Notes under the pieces: model-generated
Databases searched by the model: none
What the model was told of the DNA's origin: nothing
The model's input: the letters and a program-made list of their open reading frames with translations, nothing else
Source of the DNA: Adiantum capillus-veneris
Lineage: Eukaryota; Streptophyta; Polypodiopsida; Polypodiales; Pteridaceae
Length of the DNA stretch: 64,000 nucleotides
NCBI GenBank assembly: GCA_014529385.2
Contig: CM043949.1
Location: 150,284,428 to 150,348,427, forward strand
Direction: 5' to 3'
Position numbers and translations under genes: made by a program
Part shown: positions 12,087 to 23,043 of the stretch, one piece after another
Layout of the letters: each line of letters starts with the position of its first letter
Numbering within the stretch: position 1 is the stretch's first letter

Positions 12087-13225
12087 TCGCAGCGGGAGGA
12101 AAACACACACAGCGCCTCTATAATAACCTGACACACACTCTTGGAATGATACACACACACACTAGGGGGCACCACTCGGCTTACAGAACACACCTGGCCG
12201 AGACAGGGAACACACCTTTGGAGTGAGAGGAGAGAGACAATTCGTTTATCCACTCCACACAGAGAGATACACACGCACACACACACACACACCCAAAAAA
12301 CTCAGATCAAAAGGGGAGAATTTCTGATGTTTAGATACAAATGAGCTTGGGCCAACACCAATGGGGAAAATAGCTCACACAATATGGGTATACAATCACA
12401 AACTGGAGAAGAAGCTTCGCTCATAGGAGAAACTTACACAGCCAACACAACAAAACAGCAGTGAGGAATTTGGCAAAATGGAGAACGCCATCGCGTTCGG
12501 AACGGCCCAAAACCCCAGTCTACAATGTCAAAGTGCTCAAATCCGACCTCGGATGAGCAGCTTACGGCCAAAACAGGCTCCAAAAACCCCAAAAACACAG
12601 TTGCGGCTGTTTCTCCTCTTTTCTCCACGTTTTCTCTGGTATTCTCTCAGTTTTTTCAGTTTCCACACTTAGATTTATTAGTTGGGCACCCTTGGCCTTT
12701 TAGATGACCTCAAACGGACCCCGAACAAGCCAAAAACTGACCTCGCAGTGCATAGTTGTCACCTTTTTGCATCATCCGCACACCTGGCACTCAGTTTTTC
12801 CCAATAATGCATCCTGCAACCACGTGAAGTGGCCCTGAAAAGTGTTCCTCATGATGAACTTTCTGCATAAGTATCACAAGAAAACACCCACGTCGTGTCT
12901 GTACTTCTCCGCGTGCAAGTATTGACCCCGTTCGACCTCCTGACGCCACTCGATGCCATCTGATGCACCTGCTTACCTCATGTCGTCGGCCCGCGGATAT
13001 CTTCCTCGAGAAGTTTTATGCGCTACCAACTCCTCCTTATTGTAGAAAAAACACACTAGTACTGATAATAGTGAAAATCGCTGCACTATGTACACCCTGT
13101 CCTACCTGTACACACGTGGGCCCCACGTAACCACCTGGCTATGGAAATTGGGCAATCCTTTATTGGATGCACCATGTATGTGTATGTACATATGCGCAAT
13201 CCATTGCTCCAAAAAACTCTTGACA
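12087..13225 (-). repeat. Y LTR2 (3' LTR of B)
   Basis: It begins with a degraded start (TCGCAGCGGGAGG for TGTGAGCGGGAGG) and ends CTTGACA. It contains a CA tract at about 12272-12292. Its closest match in the window is LTR3 and the LTRs of D. Confidence 0.88.
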
Positions 13226-13512
13226 TAATTTGCCCATCCGCTAGCCTGCTAGATCATTCATGATCAGCAGCAGCAAAAAGCGATATGAGATTCGCAGCGT
13301 CACAAGTCTCCTCATCCTTCACCAACACTCCTTGATCCACACACAGCTCATTTGGACTGATTCCTATTAGCAAAAACTCCTCTTCTTGAGCCAAACTTTC
13401 CCGACCATGATAAAGAGGTAAAGTGGTCCTCAACACAAATAGCTCCCCAATCATGCCTTGAGCTGCTTCATGTGCCTCTCCATTTAGAGCACGTTCAATG
13501 TGTCTGATGCCA
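13226..13512 (-). pseudogene. B integrase tail and RNase H remnant flanking two deletions
   Basis: The 3' end of pol (VLVKDEETCDAANLISLFAAADHE) is retained. It joins directly to the linker before integrase (ISPNELCV..., FLLIG), skipping the stretch equivalent to 54604-55827 of D, which is the whole integrase core. At 13507-13515 the sequence jumps again, from the RNase H tail (GAGAGGCACATG strand) to the RT connection (CCATGTACTTC). This omits the equivalent of about 55980-56900 of D, so both RNase H domains are lost. Only a few bases are shared at the joins. Confidence 0.8.
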
Positions 13513-14587
13513 TGTACTTCACTTTGTGTATAAAGGTTTCCATTTGCTTCGTACTCGTAGGTGATGGAAGAAGAATAATAGACTGAAACTTGTCTGGATC
13601 AGCCTCAATGCCATTTTCTGACACCATGTGGCCCAATAACTTCACCCTTGGCTGTGCTAGATGACATTTCTTTGGATTTAGTTGTCCTCCACATTCATCA
13701 TATCGAGCCAATACCATCTGTAGCTTCTCATGGTGTTGACCCCTACTGCTATAAACACAGAAGTGGTCCATAAAAGCTTTAACACAACTACCAATGAATG
13801 GTTCCAACACCCAATTTGCTCTCTCTTGATAGAAGGAAGGTCCATTTGAATACCCAAATGGCAATACTCTGTAGCAATAGCAACCCCATGGCATAATAAA
13901 AGTGGTCTTTGTGCGGTCTTTAAGAGCAATGTTTAATTGAAAATAGACTGAAAAACCATCACACACACTGTACCTCTCATAACCTACCACTGAATCCAAG
14001 ATCTGATCGATGAATGGAAGAGGATATGGGTTCTTCTTAGTGGCTGCGTTTAAGGGTTTAAAATCTACACAAATTCTCCACTTCCCATCCTTCTTTGGAT
14101 TGACTACAACTGGACTCACCCATTTTGTGGTCTCCACAGGGACTATGAACCCTGCCTTCAATAACTTGTCCACCTCTTCTCGCAACGCTTCCATTTGCTC
14201 TTGACCCATCCTTCTTAGCCTTTGCCGCACTGGCTTAGCACCTTCTTTCAGCTCTATATGGATCTCTTCGCCCTTGAACCCTCTGATCTCTTCATACGAA
14301 GTAATGAAAAAATCAGGAAAACTAGCCAGCATGTGCAAATATATATCCTTCTCCATAGCTGAGAGGTCTCCACTGATCATTTGTGTCATCACTTCCTGCT
14401 TCTTTGACAACACAACCTTGGTTTGCATCAGCCCTTCAATCACTTCATAAGGCCCTTCACTTTCATCTTCAACCTCATTCGCAAATGCAACTAAACCAAA
14501 CTCCTGGATTTCTTTGTCCATCAAAAGAACTGCAACATCAGCATCCTCATCACTGCTGGTAGTGCTATCACTGTCCTCATCTGTCAC
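13484..14587 (-). pseudogene. B reverse transcriptase with altered active site
   Basis: Open for 367 codons. Visible are the protease-RT linker with an acidic Ser/Asp/Glu stretch, RICVDFKPLNAATKKNPYP, CDGFSVYFQLNIALKDRTK, LPFGYSNGPSFYQERANW and the thumb KLLGHMVSENGIEADPDKF. The catalytic motif is FMDH at about 13760-13775, where D has FMDD, so the second metal-binding aspartate is replaced by histidine. This RT should be inactive even if translated. The frame ends at the RNase H deletion. Confidence 0.85.
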
Positions 14588-15433
14588 CGTGGAAGAGTCT
14601 TCATCACTAGACTCATCCTCATCTTCATAAAGCTCCTATAATCGTTTCCTTGTTTCCATATTATAAAGCTTCTTGGTACCTGTCTTTCCATAGAGTCTAA
14701 TCGTACCATGTCGCCAATCTGGAACAGCTCCCACTGCACCTAACCATGGTCTGCCTAGTATAAAAGGATATTCTCCCAACCCTGCTGGCATCACATGAAA
14801 ATCAACCACTGCCTTTGCATCATATGCCTCCACTTCTAAGCTCTTTACAACACCCAAGCATTTTACGTTTTGATGGTTTGCCAATCTGATCCGAAAACCT
14901 GACACCCCATCCACTGTGAGACCCATCTTCTCAACGCATGAGTGTGTTATGACGCATATTTGGGCTCCACCATCCACATAACCTTGTCCCAAAATTTTCC
15001 TTTTATGCCACATATCTACTATTGGACAAATGTCTGGTAGCTCATCCATTGCCAACACCTTTACTGAACCTCTCTCTAGCTCTTTCTCCATTGGGTTAAC
15101 CATCCTCTTCCACTGTCGCTTTAGTTTAGGCACCATCTCTATAAGCTGCCCAAAAGTAACATCTGCCTTCCTGCTCGTCAGATCCTCCTTCAAGTCATAG
15201 CTTAATTGCCCATCCCCTAGTGGAAAATCTGAAACATGAAACTTTCGACGAGCTCTCCTTTTCCTCTTGGCCTTGACATCCTCGCCTTCATGGTTCTTTC
15301 CTTTCTTCTTACTAGGACCTGGGGCACTTCTTCCTTCCTTATCCTCTGTGGTCCTCTTCCCAATAAGCATCACTAATGTATCCTCTAGCTTTGATGCCTT
15401 CTCCAAGGTGACTACACTTAGCACTTTTGTCTT
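14588..15433 (-). pseudogene. B aspartic protease and Gag-protease linker
   Basis: Open from 15424 to 14636. The N-terminal basic linker (KRKRRARRKFHVSDFPLGDGQ) leads into the retropepsin-like protease. The catalytic motif is YVDGGAQICVI (Asp-Gly-Gly-Ala in place of the more usual D-S/T-G-A), followed by NHQNVKCLGVVKSLEVEAYDAK, YPFILGRPWLGAVG and LYGKTGTKKLYN. The family function is polyprotein cleavage. The frame is separated from Gag by the TGA at 15434-15436. Confidence 0.85.
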
Positions 15434-16468
15434 TCACTTTTCCTCTTGGGTTAATCCACTGATTCCTTCATCTCCCCTAATTTCGATGCCATAATCATTC
15501 GACCTAGTTAGCACTTGTCTTGGCAATGGATACATGTCTCCCCCCATCCTTGGTGGCTTATCACATTGTGGGATGATGTGGCCCAACTCTCCACAATTGT
15601 AACATGTGGGCGTCTGCCTCCAAAACCTACCATTGCTTTGTCCAACACCATTCCTAGGTCTTTCTTCACCTCCTGGCTGATTTGCATACCTCCCTCGACC
15701 TTCATTATTTCCCACTTGACCTAGCATGTTTAGGCGGAGATTCTTCATTTAATCTACCACTTGCCTCATGTCTTGCCTTAGTGCATCATCTTGCACTGAT
15801 GTAGTGACCACTGCTGGCATAACTTGAGGAGTAACAGAAAGCACTAGTTCATGATGAACCCCTGGCATGTGACCTTGCAAAGAATCCATAGGCTGAAATT
15901 CATACCTCATGGGCAAAGACTCCACGCCTAACTGGCTCATTTTCCTCAGCTTCCACTCTTTGTTCCTTGCTACCTCTAGTGCATGTTCATATGTCCTACG
16001 CTTCTTTAGCTCCACTCTCCAACGTATATTCTCCCAAAGACCAGCCAAGAACCTGCCCTTCTTCGTCATGTCAGGCGGGGGTACCTGTGGTGCTAAGGCC
16101 TTGCACATTCTCTCCCATTCCAATGAAAACTTACGTATGTACGCATCTACTGGCTCACCTTCCTTTTGCACCAAAGCCTGTACTTCTTGCCACACTTTGT
16201 CAGGATCTTCTATCTTCACAAACTCCACTTCCAACCCATGTCGTAAATTTTCCCAACTCAACCTTACAGGTGGATCAGCCACACGTAACTCCTCTTCAAA
16301 TTCTTTAGAACAAACTCGTGCATCACTCTTCAAACAAATTTGGAGAAGATGTAACATCTGCGCAGGGTCATGAATCTAGTTGCTAATGCAGGCAACCTCT
16401 ATCTTTTCCAAAAATTCTTCCACATCTTTATCACTTCTTCCATGAAACTCCGGATAAGAGAAAGCCAT
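15434..16468 (-). pseudogene. B gag (capsid and nucleocapsid) with three in-frame stops
   Basis: The start ATG at 16468 gives MAFSYPEF. The capsid belongs to the Retrotrans_gag family (RLSWENLRHGLEVEFVK, VDAYIRKFSLEWERMCKAL, RFLAGLWENIRWRVELKK). The nucleocapsid zinc knuckle CYNCGELGHIIPQC (CX2CX4HX4C) is near 15590. In-frame stops are TAG at 16376-16378 (codon 31), TAA at 15749-15751 (codon 240) and TGA at 15434-15436 (codon 345). All three recur at the same codons in D. Gag would form the particle; this copy can only make fragments. Confidence 0.88.
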
Positions 16469-16570
16469 GGCTACCGAAGTTATAATGCTGTGCGAACCCC
16501 TTCGAACACACGTGCAAGAACCCAAAACTTCTCACAACCCAATCCCCAGAAACTTCAATGGAGCTCAACT

Positions 16571-16813
16571 TTAGATAAGGACAAACACATGCACATCAAA
16601 TGAGTTTTCATAGTTAATCATCGGAATGACAACAGGCAAAGGACATTCCAGGATCTCTCGTAATCTTCTTGGCCCGAACATAAAGACTATGTGTTGCTGG
16701 AAAAAAATCTTCCTGGACACATGAACATTTATCTGGATTCTTTGAGTTAAATGAAATGGAGTGAATTGAGGGCCATTTTGATCATCCATTAAAGCCAACC
16801 ATGCAGCTCCCAA
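16571..16813 (-). CDS. Leader small ORF of Y element B (80 aa)
   Basis: An 80-codon open frame in the sense leader between primer site and gag, ending 102 nt before the gag ATG. The peptide has an N-terminal DDQNGPQFTPFHL, then INVHVSRKIFFQQ, IVFMFGPRRLREIL, then PVVIPMINYENSFDV. Copies in C and D are also 80 codons and open. It is homologous to the R-U5 small ORFs of the X family. An overlapping upstream frame (16995-16789) is also open but is less conserved in C. The function and protein family are unknown to me. It has many basic residues in the middle and a hydrophobic C-terminal third. Confidence 0.65.
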   Translation of the reverse strand: MGAAWLALMDDQNGPQFTPFHLTQRIQINVHVSRKIFFQQHIVFMFGPRRLREILECPLPVVIPMINYENSFDVHVFVLI

Positions 16814-17534
16814 GAAGGCACACCTGACTTATCCTCTGATTCTGCCAAAATTTTAGCAGCATCATAGCATAAATGGCTCAAAAGACCAAAAAACCAGCCA
16901 TCACAACTCGGAAAAATTTTGGCAGAGTTTCCCCAGAAGTAGAGCAGTAGGAACCCAAAATATAGACTGTATATGTATGCATAAACTGTCAACAATAGAA
17001 CCCGAGCATCAAATAGGACTCACTAGTACATAGCCTATGGCGAGGTCACGAAAAGGGTGCTCCAGCTACCTGTATCACTGAAAGGATCTCCACATTTGAG
17101 AATCCCCCAGCTCAATAAAACCTCACGCTATCGATCCTCACACGAAGGCTAATGCAAATCACGTATAGTCAAGACTCAGAAATGACTATCTTCCAGACCA
17201 AGTCTCAGAAATGGTTGGGAGTGCCAAATAAAACCCAAGTATGGCTCCACAAAGGCGTACAATGGCAGTTTCCACAAGTAACGTACAATCCAACAGACAA
17301 TGCGCTCAAACAGGCGCCAAGTGATGCATACCCACAACAAGTGCAAGTGACACCACTACTAGTATATCACTGTACTCCAACTACCTGTACCTGTGTCAAC
17401 CACCTGTACCTATACTTGTACCTGTCCCTATAACCTGTAACCTGTAGTCTGCAACCTGTAATCCCGAATCTCAAAGCTTGAAGCTCGAAGCAGAAGGTAC
17501 TCGAAGAAGATCCTCCGTGGGGGCGCCAAAAGAA
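16814..17534 (-). other. B 5' leader with primer-binding site
   Basis: Leader between LTR3 and the small ORF. Next to the LTR, the strand carrying the element reads TGGCGCCCCCACGG starting six bases after the LTR end (17514-17528). This is a typical TGGCGCC-type tRNA primer-binding site; I cannot name the tRNA. Upstream is a block of short CCTGTAACCTG-like repeats at about 17385-17462. It contains no gene I can support apart from an open frame at 16789-16995 overlapping the small ORF. Confidence 0.75.
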
Positions 17535-18684
17535 TGTGAGGGGAAGAAAAACACACACAGTGCCTCTATAATGACCGGACACACACTCTTGGAATGATAC
17601 ACACACACACACTAGGGGGCACCACTCGGCTTACACAACACACCTGGCCGAGACAGGGAACACACCTATGGAGTGAGAGGAGAGAGACGATTCGTTTACC
17701 CACTCCACACAGAGAGATACACATACATACACACACAACCAAAAAACTCAGATCAAAAGGGGAGAATTTCTGATATTTAGATACAAATGAGCTTGGGCCA
17801 ACACCGATGGGGAAAATAGCTCACACAATATGGGTAAAATAAGCCAGATACAATCACAAACTGGAGAAGAAGCTTCCCTCATAGGAGAAACTTACACAGC
17901 CAAAATAGCAATAAAAACAATGAGGAATTTGGAAAAATAGACAGCACCATCGCGTCCGGAACGGCCCAAAACCCCAGTCTACAATGTCAAAGTGCTCAAA
18001 TCCGACCTCGGATGAGCAGTTTACGGCCAAAACAGGCTCCAAAAACCCCAAAAATACAGTTGCGGCTGTTGCTCCTCTTCCCTCCGCGTTTTTCCTGGTC
18101 TTCTCTCAGTTTTTTCAGTTTCCACACTTAGCTTTATTAGTTGGGCACCCTTGGCCTTTTAGATGACCTCAAACGGACCCCGAACAAGCCACAAACTGAC
18201 CTCGTAGTGCATAGTTGTCACCTTTTTGCATCATCCGCACACCTGGCACTCAGTTTTTCCCAATAATGCATCCTGCAACCACGTGAAGTGGCCCCGAAAA
18301 GTGGTCCTTATGATGACCTTTCTGCATAAGTATTACAAGAAAACACCCACATCGTGTCCGTACTTCTCCGCGTGCAAGTATTGACCTCGTTCGACCTCCT
18401 GACGCCACTCGATGCCATCTGACGCACCTGCTTACCTCATGTCGTCGGCCCGCAAATAGATTCCTCAAGAAGTTTTACGCGCTACCAACTCCTCCTTATT
18501 GTAGAAAAAACACACTGGTACTGATAATAGTGAAAATCGCTGCACTATGTACACCCTATCCTGCCTGTACACACGTGGGCCCCACGTAACCACGTGGCTA
18601 TGGAAATTGGTCAATCCTTTATTCGATGCACGATCCATGTGTATGTACATATGCGCAATCCCTTGCTCCAAAAAACTCCTGACA
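17535..18684 (-). repeat. Y LTR3 (5' LTR of B)
   Basis: It starts TGTGAGGGGAAG right after the primer site and ends CTCCTGACA. It pairs with LTR2. Confidence 0.9.
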
Positions 18685-19199
18685 ACGGTAAGACCCATCT
18701 TCTCAACGCATGAGTGTGTTATGACATCCACATAACCTTGTCCCAGATTTTTTCTTTTGTGCCACACATCTACTATTGGACAGATGTCTCGTAGCTCATC
18801 CATTGCCAACACCTTTACTGAACCTCTCTCTGGCTCTCTCTCCATTGGGTTAACCATCCTCTTCCACTATCGCTTTAACTTAGGCACCATCTCTATAAGC
18901 TGCCCAAAAGTAACATCAGATTTCTTGCTCGTCAGATCCTCCTTCAAATCATAGCTTAATTGCCCATCCCCTAGTGGAAAATGTGAAACATGAAACTTGC
19001 AACGAGCCCTCCTTTTCCTCTTGTCCTTGACATGTTCGCCTTCATAGCTCTTTCGCTTCTTCTTACTAGGACCTGGGGCACTTCTTCCTTCCTTGTCCTC
19101 TGTGGTCCTCTTCCCAATAGGCATCCCTAATGTATCCTCTAGCTTTGATGCCTTCTCCAAGGTGACTACACTTATCACTTTTGTCTTCCCCTTTTCCTC
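18685..19199 (-). pseudogene. Outer Y element protease N-terminus and linker (gag half)
   Basis: The other side of the B insertion. The basic linker KRKRRARCKFHVSHFPLGDGQ is at about 18960-19010, and the N-terminal protease follows as GQGYVDVITHSCVEKMGL. Compared with B and D (YVDGGAQICVITHSC), the residues GGAQIC are deleted, which removes the catalytic loop. The frame then runs into LTR3 sequence of B. Confidence 0.82.
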
Positions 19200-20223
19200 C
19201 TAGGTTAATCCACTGGCTCCTTCTTCTCCCTTAATTTCAATGTCATAATCATTTGACCTAGTTAGCACCTGTCTTGGCAATGGATACATGTATCCCCCCA
19301 TCCTTGGTGGCTTATGACATTGCAAGCTGATGTGGCCCAACTCTTCGCAATTATAACATGTGGGCGTCTACCTCCAGAATCTACCATTGCTTTGTGCAAC
19401 ACCATTCCTAGGTCTTTCTTCACCTCCTGGGCTGATTTTCAAACCTTCCTCAACCTCGATTATTTCCCACTTGACCTAGCATGTTTAGGCTGAGATTCTT
19501 CATTAAGTCTACCACTTGCCTCATGCCTTGTCTTAGCCGATCATCTTGCACTGCTATAGTGACCACTGCTGGCATAACCTGAGAAGTAACAGAAACCACT
19601 AGTTCATGATGAACCCCTGGCATGTGACCTTGCAAAGAATCCATAGGCTGAAATTCATACCTCATGGGCAAAGACTCTACTCCTAGTTGGCTCATTTTCC
19701 TCAGCTTCCGCTCTTTGTTCCTTGCCACCTCCAATGCATCTTCATATGTTCTAGGCTTCTTTAGATCCACTCTCCAATGTATATTCTCACAAAGAGCAGC
19801 CAGGAATCTGTCCTTCTTCATCATGTCAGGTGGGGGTACCTCTGGTGCTAAGGCCTTGCACATCCTCTCCCATGCCAATGAGAGCTTACGTATGTATGCA
19901 TCTACTAGATCTCCTTCCTTTTTCACCAAACCCTGTACTTCTTGCCACACTTTGTCGGGATCTTTTGTCTTCACAAACTCCACTTCCAATCCATGCCTTA
20001 GATTTTCCCAACTCAATCTTACAAGTGGAACAGCCACATGCAACTCCTCTTCAAATGCTTTGGACCAAACTCGTGCATCACTCTTCAAACAAATCTGGAG
20101 AAGACGTAACATCTGTGCCGGGTAATGAATCTGGTTGCTAATGTAGGCCATCTCCATCTTTTCCAAAAATTCTTCCACATCTTCATCACTTCTTCCATGA
20201 AATTCCGGATAAGAGAAAGCCGT
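19200..20223 (-). pseudogene. Outer Y element gag
   Basis: The capsid is open from 20178 to 19450 (LLQICLKSDARVWSKAFEEEL, RLSWENLRHGLEVEFVKTKDPDK, VDAYIRKLSLAWERMCKAL). The start codon equivalent to that of B and D is ACG (20221-20223). Unlike B and D, codon 31 is CAG (Gln) and codon 240 is TTA (Leu), so the two early stops are absent. The nucleocapsid region (19200-19449) is frame-broken, though a degraded CX2C knuckle can be seen. This is the ancestral-like Gag of the family, now dead through its own lesions. Confidence 0.82.
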
Positions 20224-20326
20224 GGCTACCCAAGTTATGATGCTTTGCGAACCCCTTCAAACACATGTGCAAGAACCCAAGACTTTTGACTGACTCAATC
20301 TGTAGAAACTTCAATGGAGATTTTAT

Positions 20327-20569
20327 TTAGATAAGGACAAACACATGCACATCAAATGAGTTTTCATAGTTGATCATCGGAATTACAACAGGGAAAGGAC
20401 ATGCCAGTATCTCTCTTAATCTTCTTGGCCCGAACATAAAGACTATGCATTGCTGGAAAAAAATCTTCCTGGACACATGAACATTTATTTGGATTCTTTG
20501 AGTTAAATGGAAAGGAGTGAATTGAGGGCCATTTTGATCATCCATTAAATTCAACCATACAGCTCCCAA
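20327..20569 (-). CDS. Leader small ORF of the outer Y element (80 aa)
   Basis: The same 80-codon leader frame as in B and D, about 100 nt before the gag start position. It differs by several substitutions (MGAVWLNLMDD; QQCIVF; ILACPFPVV) but keeps length, start and stop. It retains SRKI, IVFMFGPRRLREIL and INYENSFDV. This outer copy is the oldest Y insertion at this locus, so an intact frame here is informative. The function is unknown; see the X family homologue at 31829-32047. Confidence 0.6.
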   Translation of the reverse strand: MGAVWLNLMDDQNGPQFTPFHLTQRIQINVHVSRKIFFQQCIVFMFGPRRLREILACPFPVVIPMINYENSFDVHVFVLI

Positions 20570-21250
20570 GAAGGCACACCTGACTTATCCTCTGATTTTG
20601 CCAAAATTTCAGCAGCATAAGAGCATGATGGCTTAAGAGACCAAAAAACCATCCAATAATAACTTGGAAAATTTTGGACAGAGTGAGAACCCAAAATATA
20701 GACCGTATGTGTATGCATAACCTGCCAACAATAGAACCCAAGCATCAAGTAGGAATCACTAGTTCATAGCCTATGGAAAGGTCACAAGAAAGGTGCTCCA
20801 ACTACCTGTATCACCGACAAGATCTCACATTTGAGAATCCCCCAGCTCAATAAAACCTCACGCTATCGACCGTCTCACGAAGGCTTATACAAATCTCGTA
20901 TAGTCAAGTCACAAAAATGACTATCTTCCAGACCAAGTCTCAGAAATGGATGGGACTGCCAAATAAAACCAAGTATGGCTCTACAAAGGCGTACAATGGC
21001 AGTTTCGAGAAGTAACGTACAATACGAGTAGACAATACGCTCAAACAGGCACCAAATGATGCATACCCACGGCAACTGCAAGTGACTTCCACTGTTAGTG
21101 TATCACTCTACTCCAGCTACCTGTACCTGTGTGAATCACCTGTACCTGTACTTGTCCTTGTAACCTGTAACCTGTAATCCCGAATCTCGAAGCTTGAAGC
21201 TCGAAGCAGAAGGTACTCGAAGAAGATCCTCAATGGGGGCGCCAAAAGAA
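20570..21250 (-). other. Outer Y element 5' leader with primer-binding site
   Basis: Sequence matching the leaders of B and D. The primer site is degraded but recognisable next to LTR4 (plus-strand GGGGGCGCCAAAAGAA at 21235-21250). Short CCTGTAACCTG-like repeats lie at about 21117-21178. No further gene is seen. Confidence 0.7.
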
Positions 21251-22394
21251 TCTGAGCAAGATGGAAACACACACAACACCTCTATAATGACCCGACACAC
21301 ACTCTTGGGATGATACACACACACACACACACACTATGGGGCACCACTCGTCTTACACAACCCACCGGACGAGACAGGGAACACACCGATGGAGTGAGAG
21401 TAGAGAGACTATCCATTTACCCACTCCACACAGAGAGACACACACACACCCAAAAAACTCAGCTCAAAAGAGGACAATTTTTTATGTTTAGATACGATTG
21501 AGCTTGTTCCAACACCAATGGGGAAAATAGCTCACACAATATAGATAAAATATGCCAGATACAATCACAAATTGGAGCAGAAGCTTCGCTCATAGGAGAA
21601 ACTTACACAACCAAAATAGCAAAAACACAGTGAGGAATTTGGAAAAATGGACACTTCCATCGCGCCTGGAATGGCCCAAAACCCCAGTCTACAATGTCAA
21701 AGTGCTCAAACCCGACCTCGGATGAGCAGTTTATGGCCAAAATAGGCTCCAAAAACAACAAAAACACAGTTGCGGTTGTTCCTCCTCTTCTCTCCACATT
21801 TTTTCTGGTCTTCTCTCAGGTTTTTCAGTTCCCACACTTAGCTTTATTACTTGGGTACCCTTGGCCTTTTAGTTGACCTCAAAAGGACCCCGAACAGGCC
21901 AAAAAGTGGCCTCGCACTGCATAGTTGTCACCTTTTTACATCATCCGCACACCTAGCACTCAACTTTTTCCAATAATGAATCCTGTAACCACGTGAAGTG
22001 ACCCCAAAATATGGTCCGCATGATGACGTTTCTGCATAATTATCACAAGAAAACACCTACGTTGTGTTTGTACTTATCCACGTGCAAGTATTGACCCCAT
22101 TCGACCTCCTGACGCCACTAGATGCCATCTGACGCACCTGCTTACCTCATGTCGTTAGCTCGTGGATAGCTTCCTCAAGAAGTTTTACATGCTACCAACT
22201 ACTCATTATTATAGAAAAACCACACTGGTACTGGTGATAGTGAAAATCCATGCACTATGTACATGCTGTCCTACTTGTACACATGTGGGACCCACGTAAC
22301 CACCTGGCTCTGGAAAATGGGCAATCCTTTATTCCATGCACCATGCATGTGTATGTACATATGCGCAATCCCTTTCTCCAAAAAACTCCTGACA
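21251..22394 (-). repeat. Y LTR4 (5' LTR of the outer element)
   Basis: It starts TCTGAGCAAG (degraded TGTGAGCGGG) and ends CTCCTGACA, with a CA tract at 21315-21335. Its variants pair it with LTR1. Confidence 0.9.
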
Positions 22395-22831
22395 CCAATT
22401 ATTAGAGACGGCGAGAGAGCGTGAGACGAGGGAGTGTGTGTGTGTATATGTATATAGGTGAATGTGTGTATTTATATATGTGAGCGTGTGTGTGTAGGCA
22501 GGAGAGTATACCGTGTGGGTGAAGGTGTGTGAACAAAAGTGTGTGCATGCGAATGAGGGTTTATATATATATATACACTAAAAATCTTTTTTTTTTTCCT
22601 TTGTAGGCCTGTCGATGGCTCGTCTGCATAGAACGAAGGTGGGGGGGAGGACATGAGCGAGAGGGGGTGTGTGTTGTGTGGGGTGAGGTGTGTGTGTCCG
22701 TGTGTGTAGAGAGAGAGAGTCGATTTTATTGCACCTTCACAGGCCAAAGAGAAAGAGAGAGAGAGTGAGAGAAGGGACGTCTGCGGGCTCTGTGTGCAGA
22801 GTGCGAGAGAGAGAGAGAGAGAGTGAGTTGG
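22395..22831. repeat. Z repeat, copy 1, right part
   Basis: It continues copy 1 after the outer Y insertion: CCAATTATTAGAGACGGCG, GT-rich sequence, a short (TA)n at 22561-22575, poly-T, and GA-rich sequence at 22795-22825. It matches 24005-24475 of copy 2. No supported gene. Confidence 0.7.
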
Positions 22832-23006
22832 TGATGGGAGAAAAGTGATACCCAGACCTCGACGGCCTCTAAAACGCCAGGAGTCGATGCACACCTCAAG
22901 CCGGTCACGATAAAGACAATAGGGGGGCACCACCTAGCTTTGGGCGGCTAGGACGCAGACCATGGTGATGTGAACACCACAAACTTACGCACACACACAC
23001 ATACAA

Positions 23007-23043
<37 letters not shown>

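Larger units (their letters stand above)
12087..18684 (-). mobile_element. Inner Y element B, nested inside the outer Y element and internally deleted
   Basis: A family Y copy bounded by LTR2 and LTR3, which share variants (ACAGCGCC/ACAGTGCC, ACTAGGGGGCACC, ACTCGATGCC) that the outer pair lacks. It is about 6.6 kb, roughly 2.1 kb shorter than D. The loss is explained by two internal deletions, one of the integrase core and one covering both RNase H domains. The insertion site in the host protease gene reads ACTG in paralogous copies; the flanks are ACTC (12083-12086) and ACGG (18685-18688), a plausible degraded 4-bp duplication. Confidence 0.85.
7029..22394 (-). mobile_element. Outer Tat-like Ty3 element of family Y, split by element B
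   Basis: Minus-strand LTR retrotransposon. LTR1 (7029-8278) and LTR4 (21251-22394) share diagnostic variants that differ from LTR2 and LTR3, for example ACACAACACCTC, ACTATGGGGCACC and CCCCATTCGACC. The pol half (8279-12086) and the gag half (18685-21250) meet at the same point of the protease gene when element B is removed. The remaining length, about 8.8 kb, equals that of the complete copy D. The target duplication is CCGA (7025-7028) / CCAA (22395-22398), and the unoccupied version of the site is present in Z copy 2 at 24001-24015. Confidence 0.88.

Noticed and set aside
15909-16373. 154-codon plus-strand frame, also at 19664-20125 and 59264-59728
   Set aside because: Antisense shadow of the conserved Gag capsid frame.
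18250-18468. Small frames in the CACGTGAAGTGACC part of Y LTRs
   Set aside because: Length and frame differ between LTRs; no recognisable product.
7029-22394. Tandem array of Y elements by unequal crossing-over
   Set aside because: LTR variant pairing and matching protease breakpoints favour nested insertion.
22472-22933. 153-codon reverse frame in Z
   Set aside because: Composition follows GT/GA microsatellites; it is not kept as a frame in the second Z copy.
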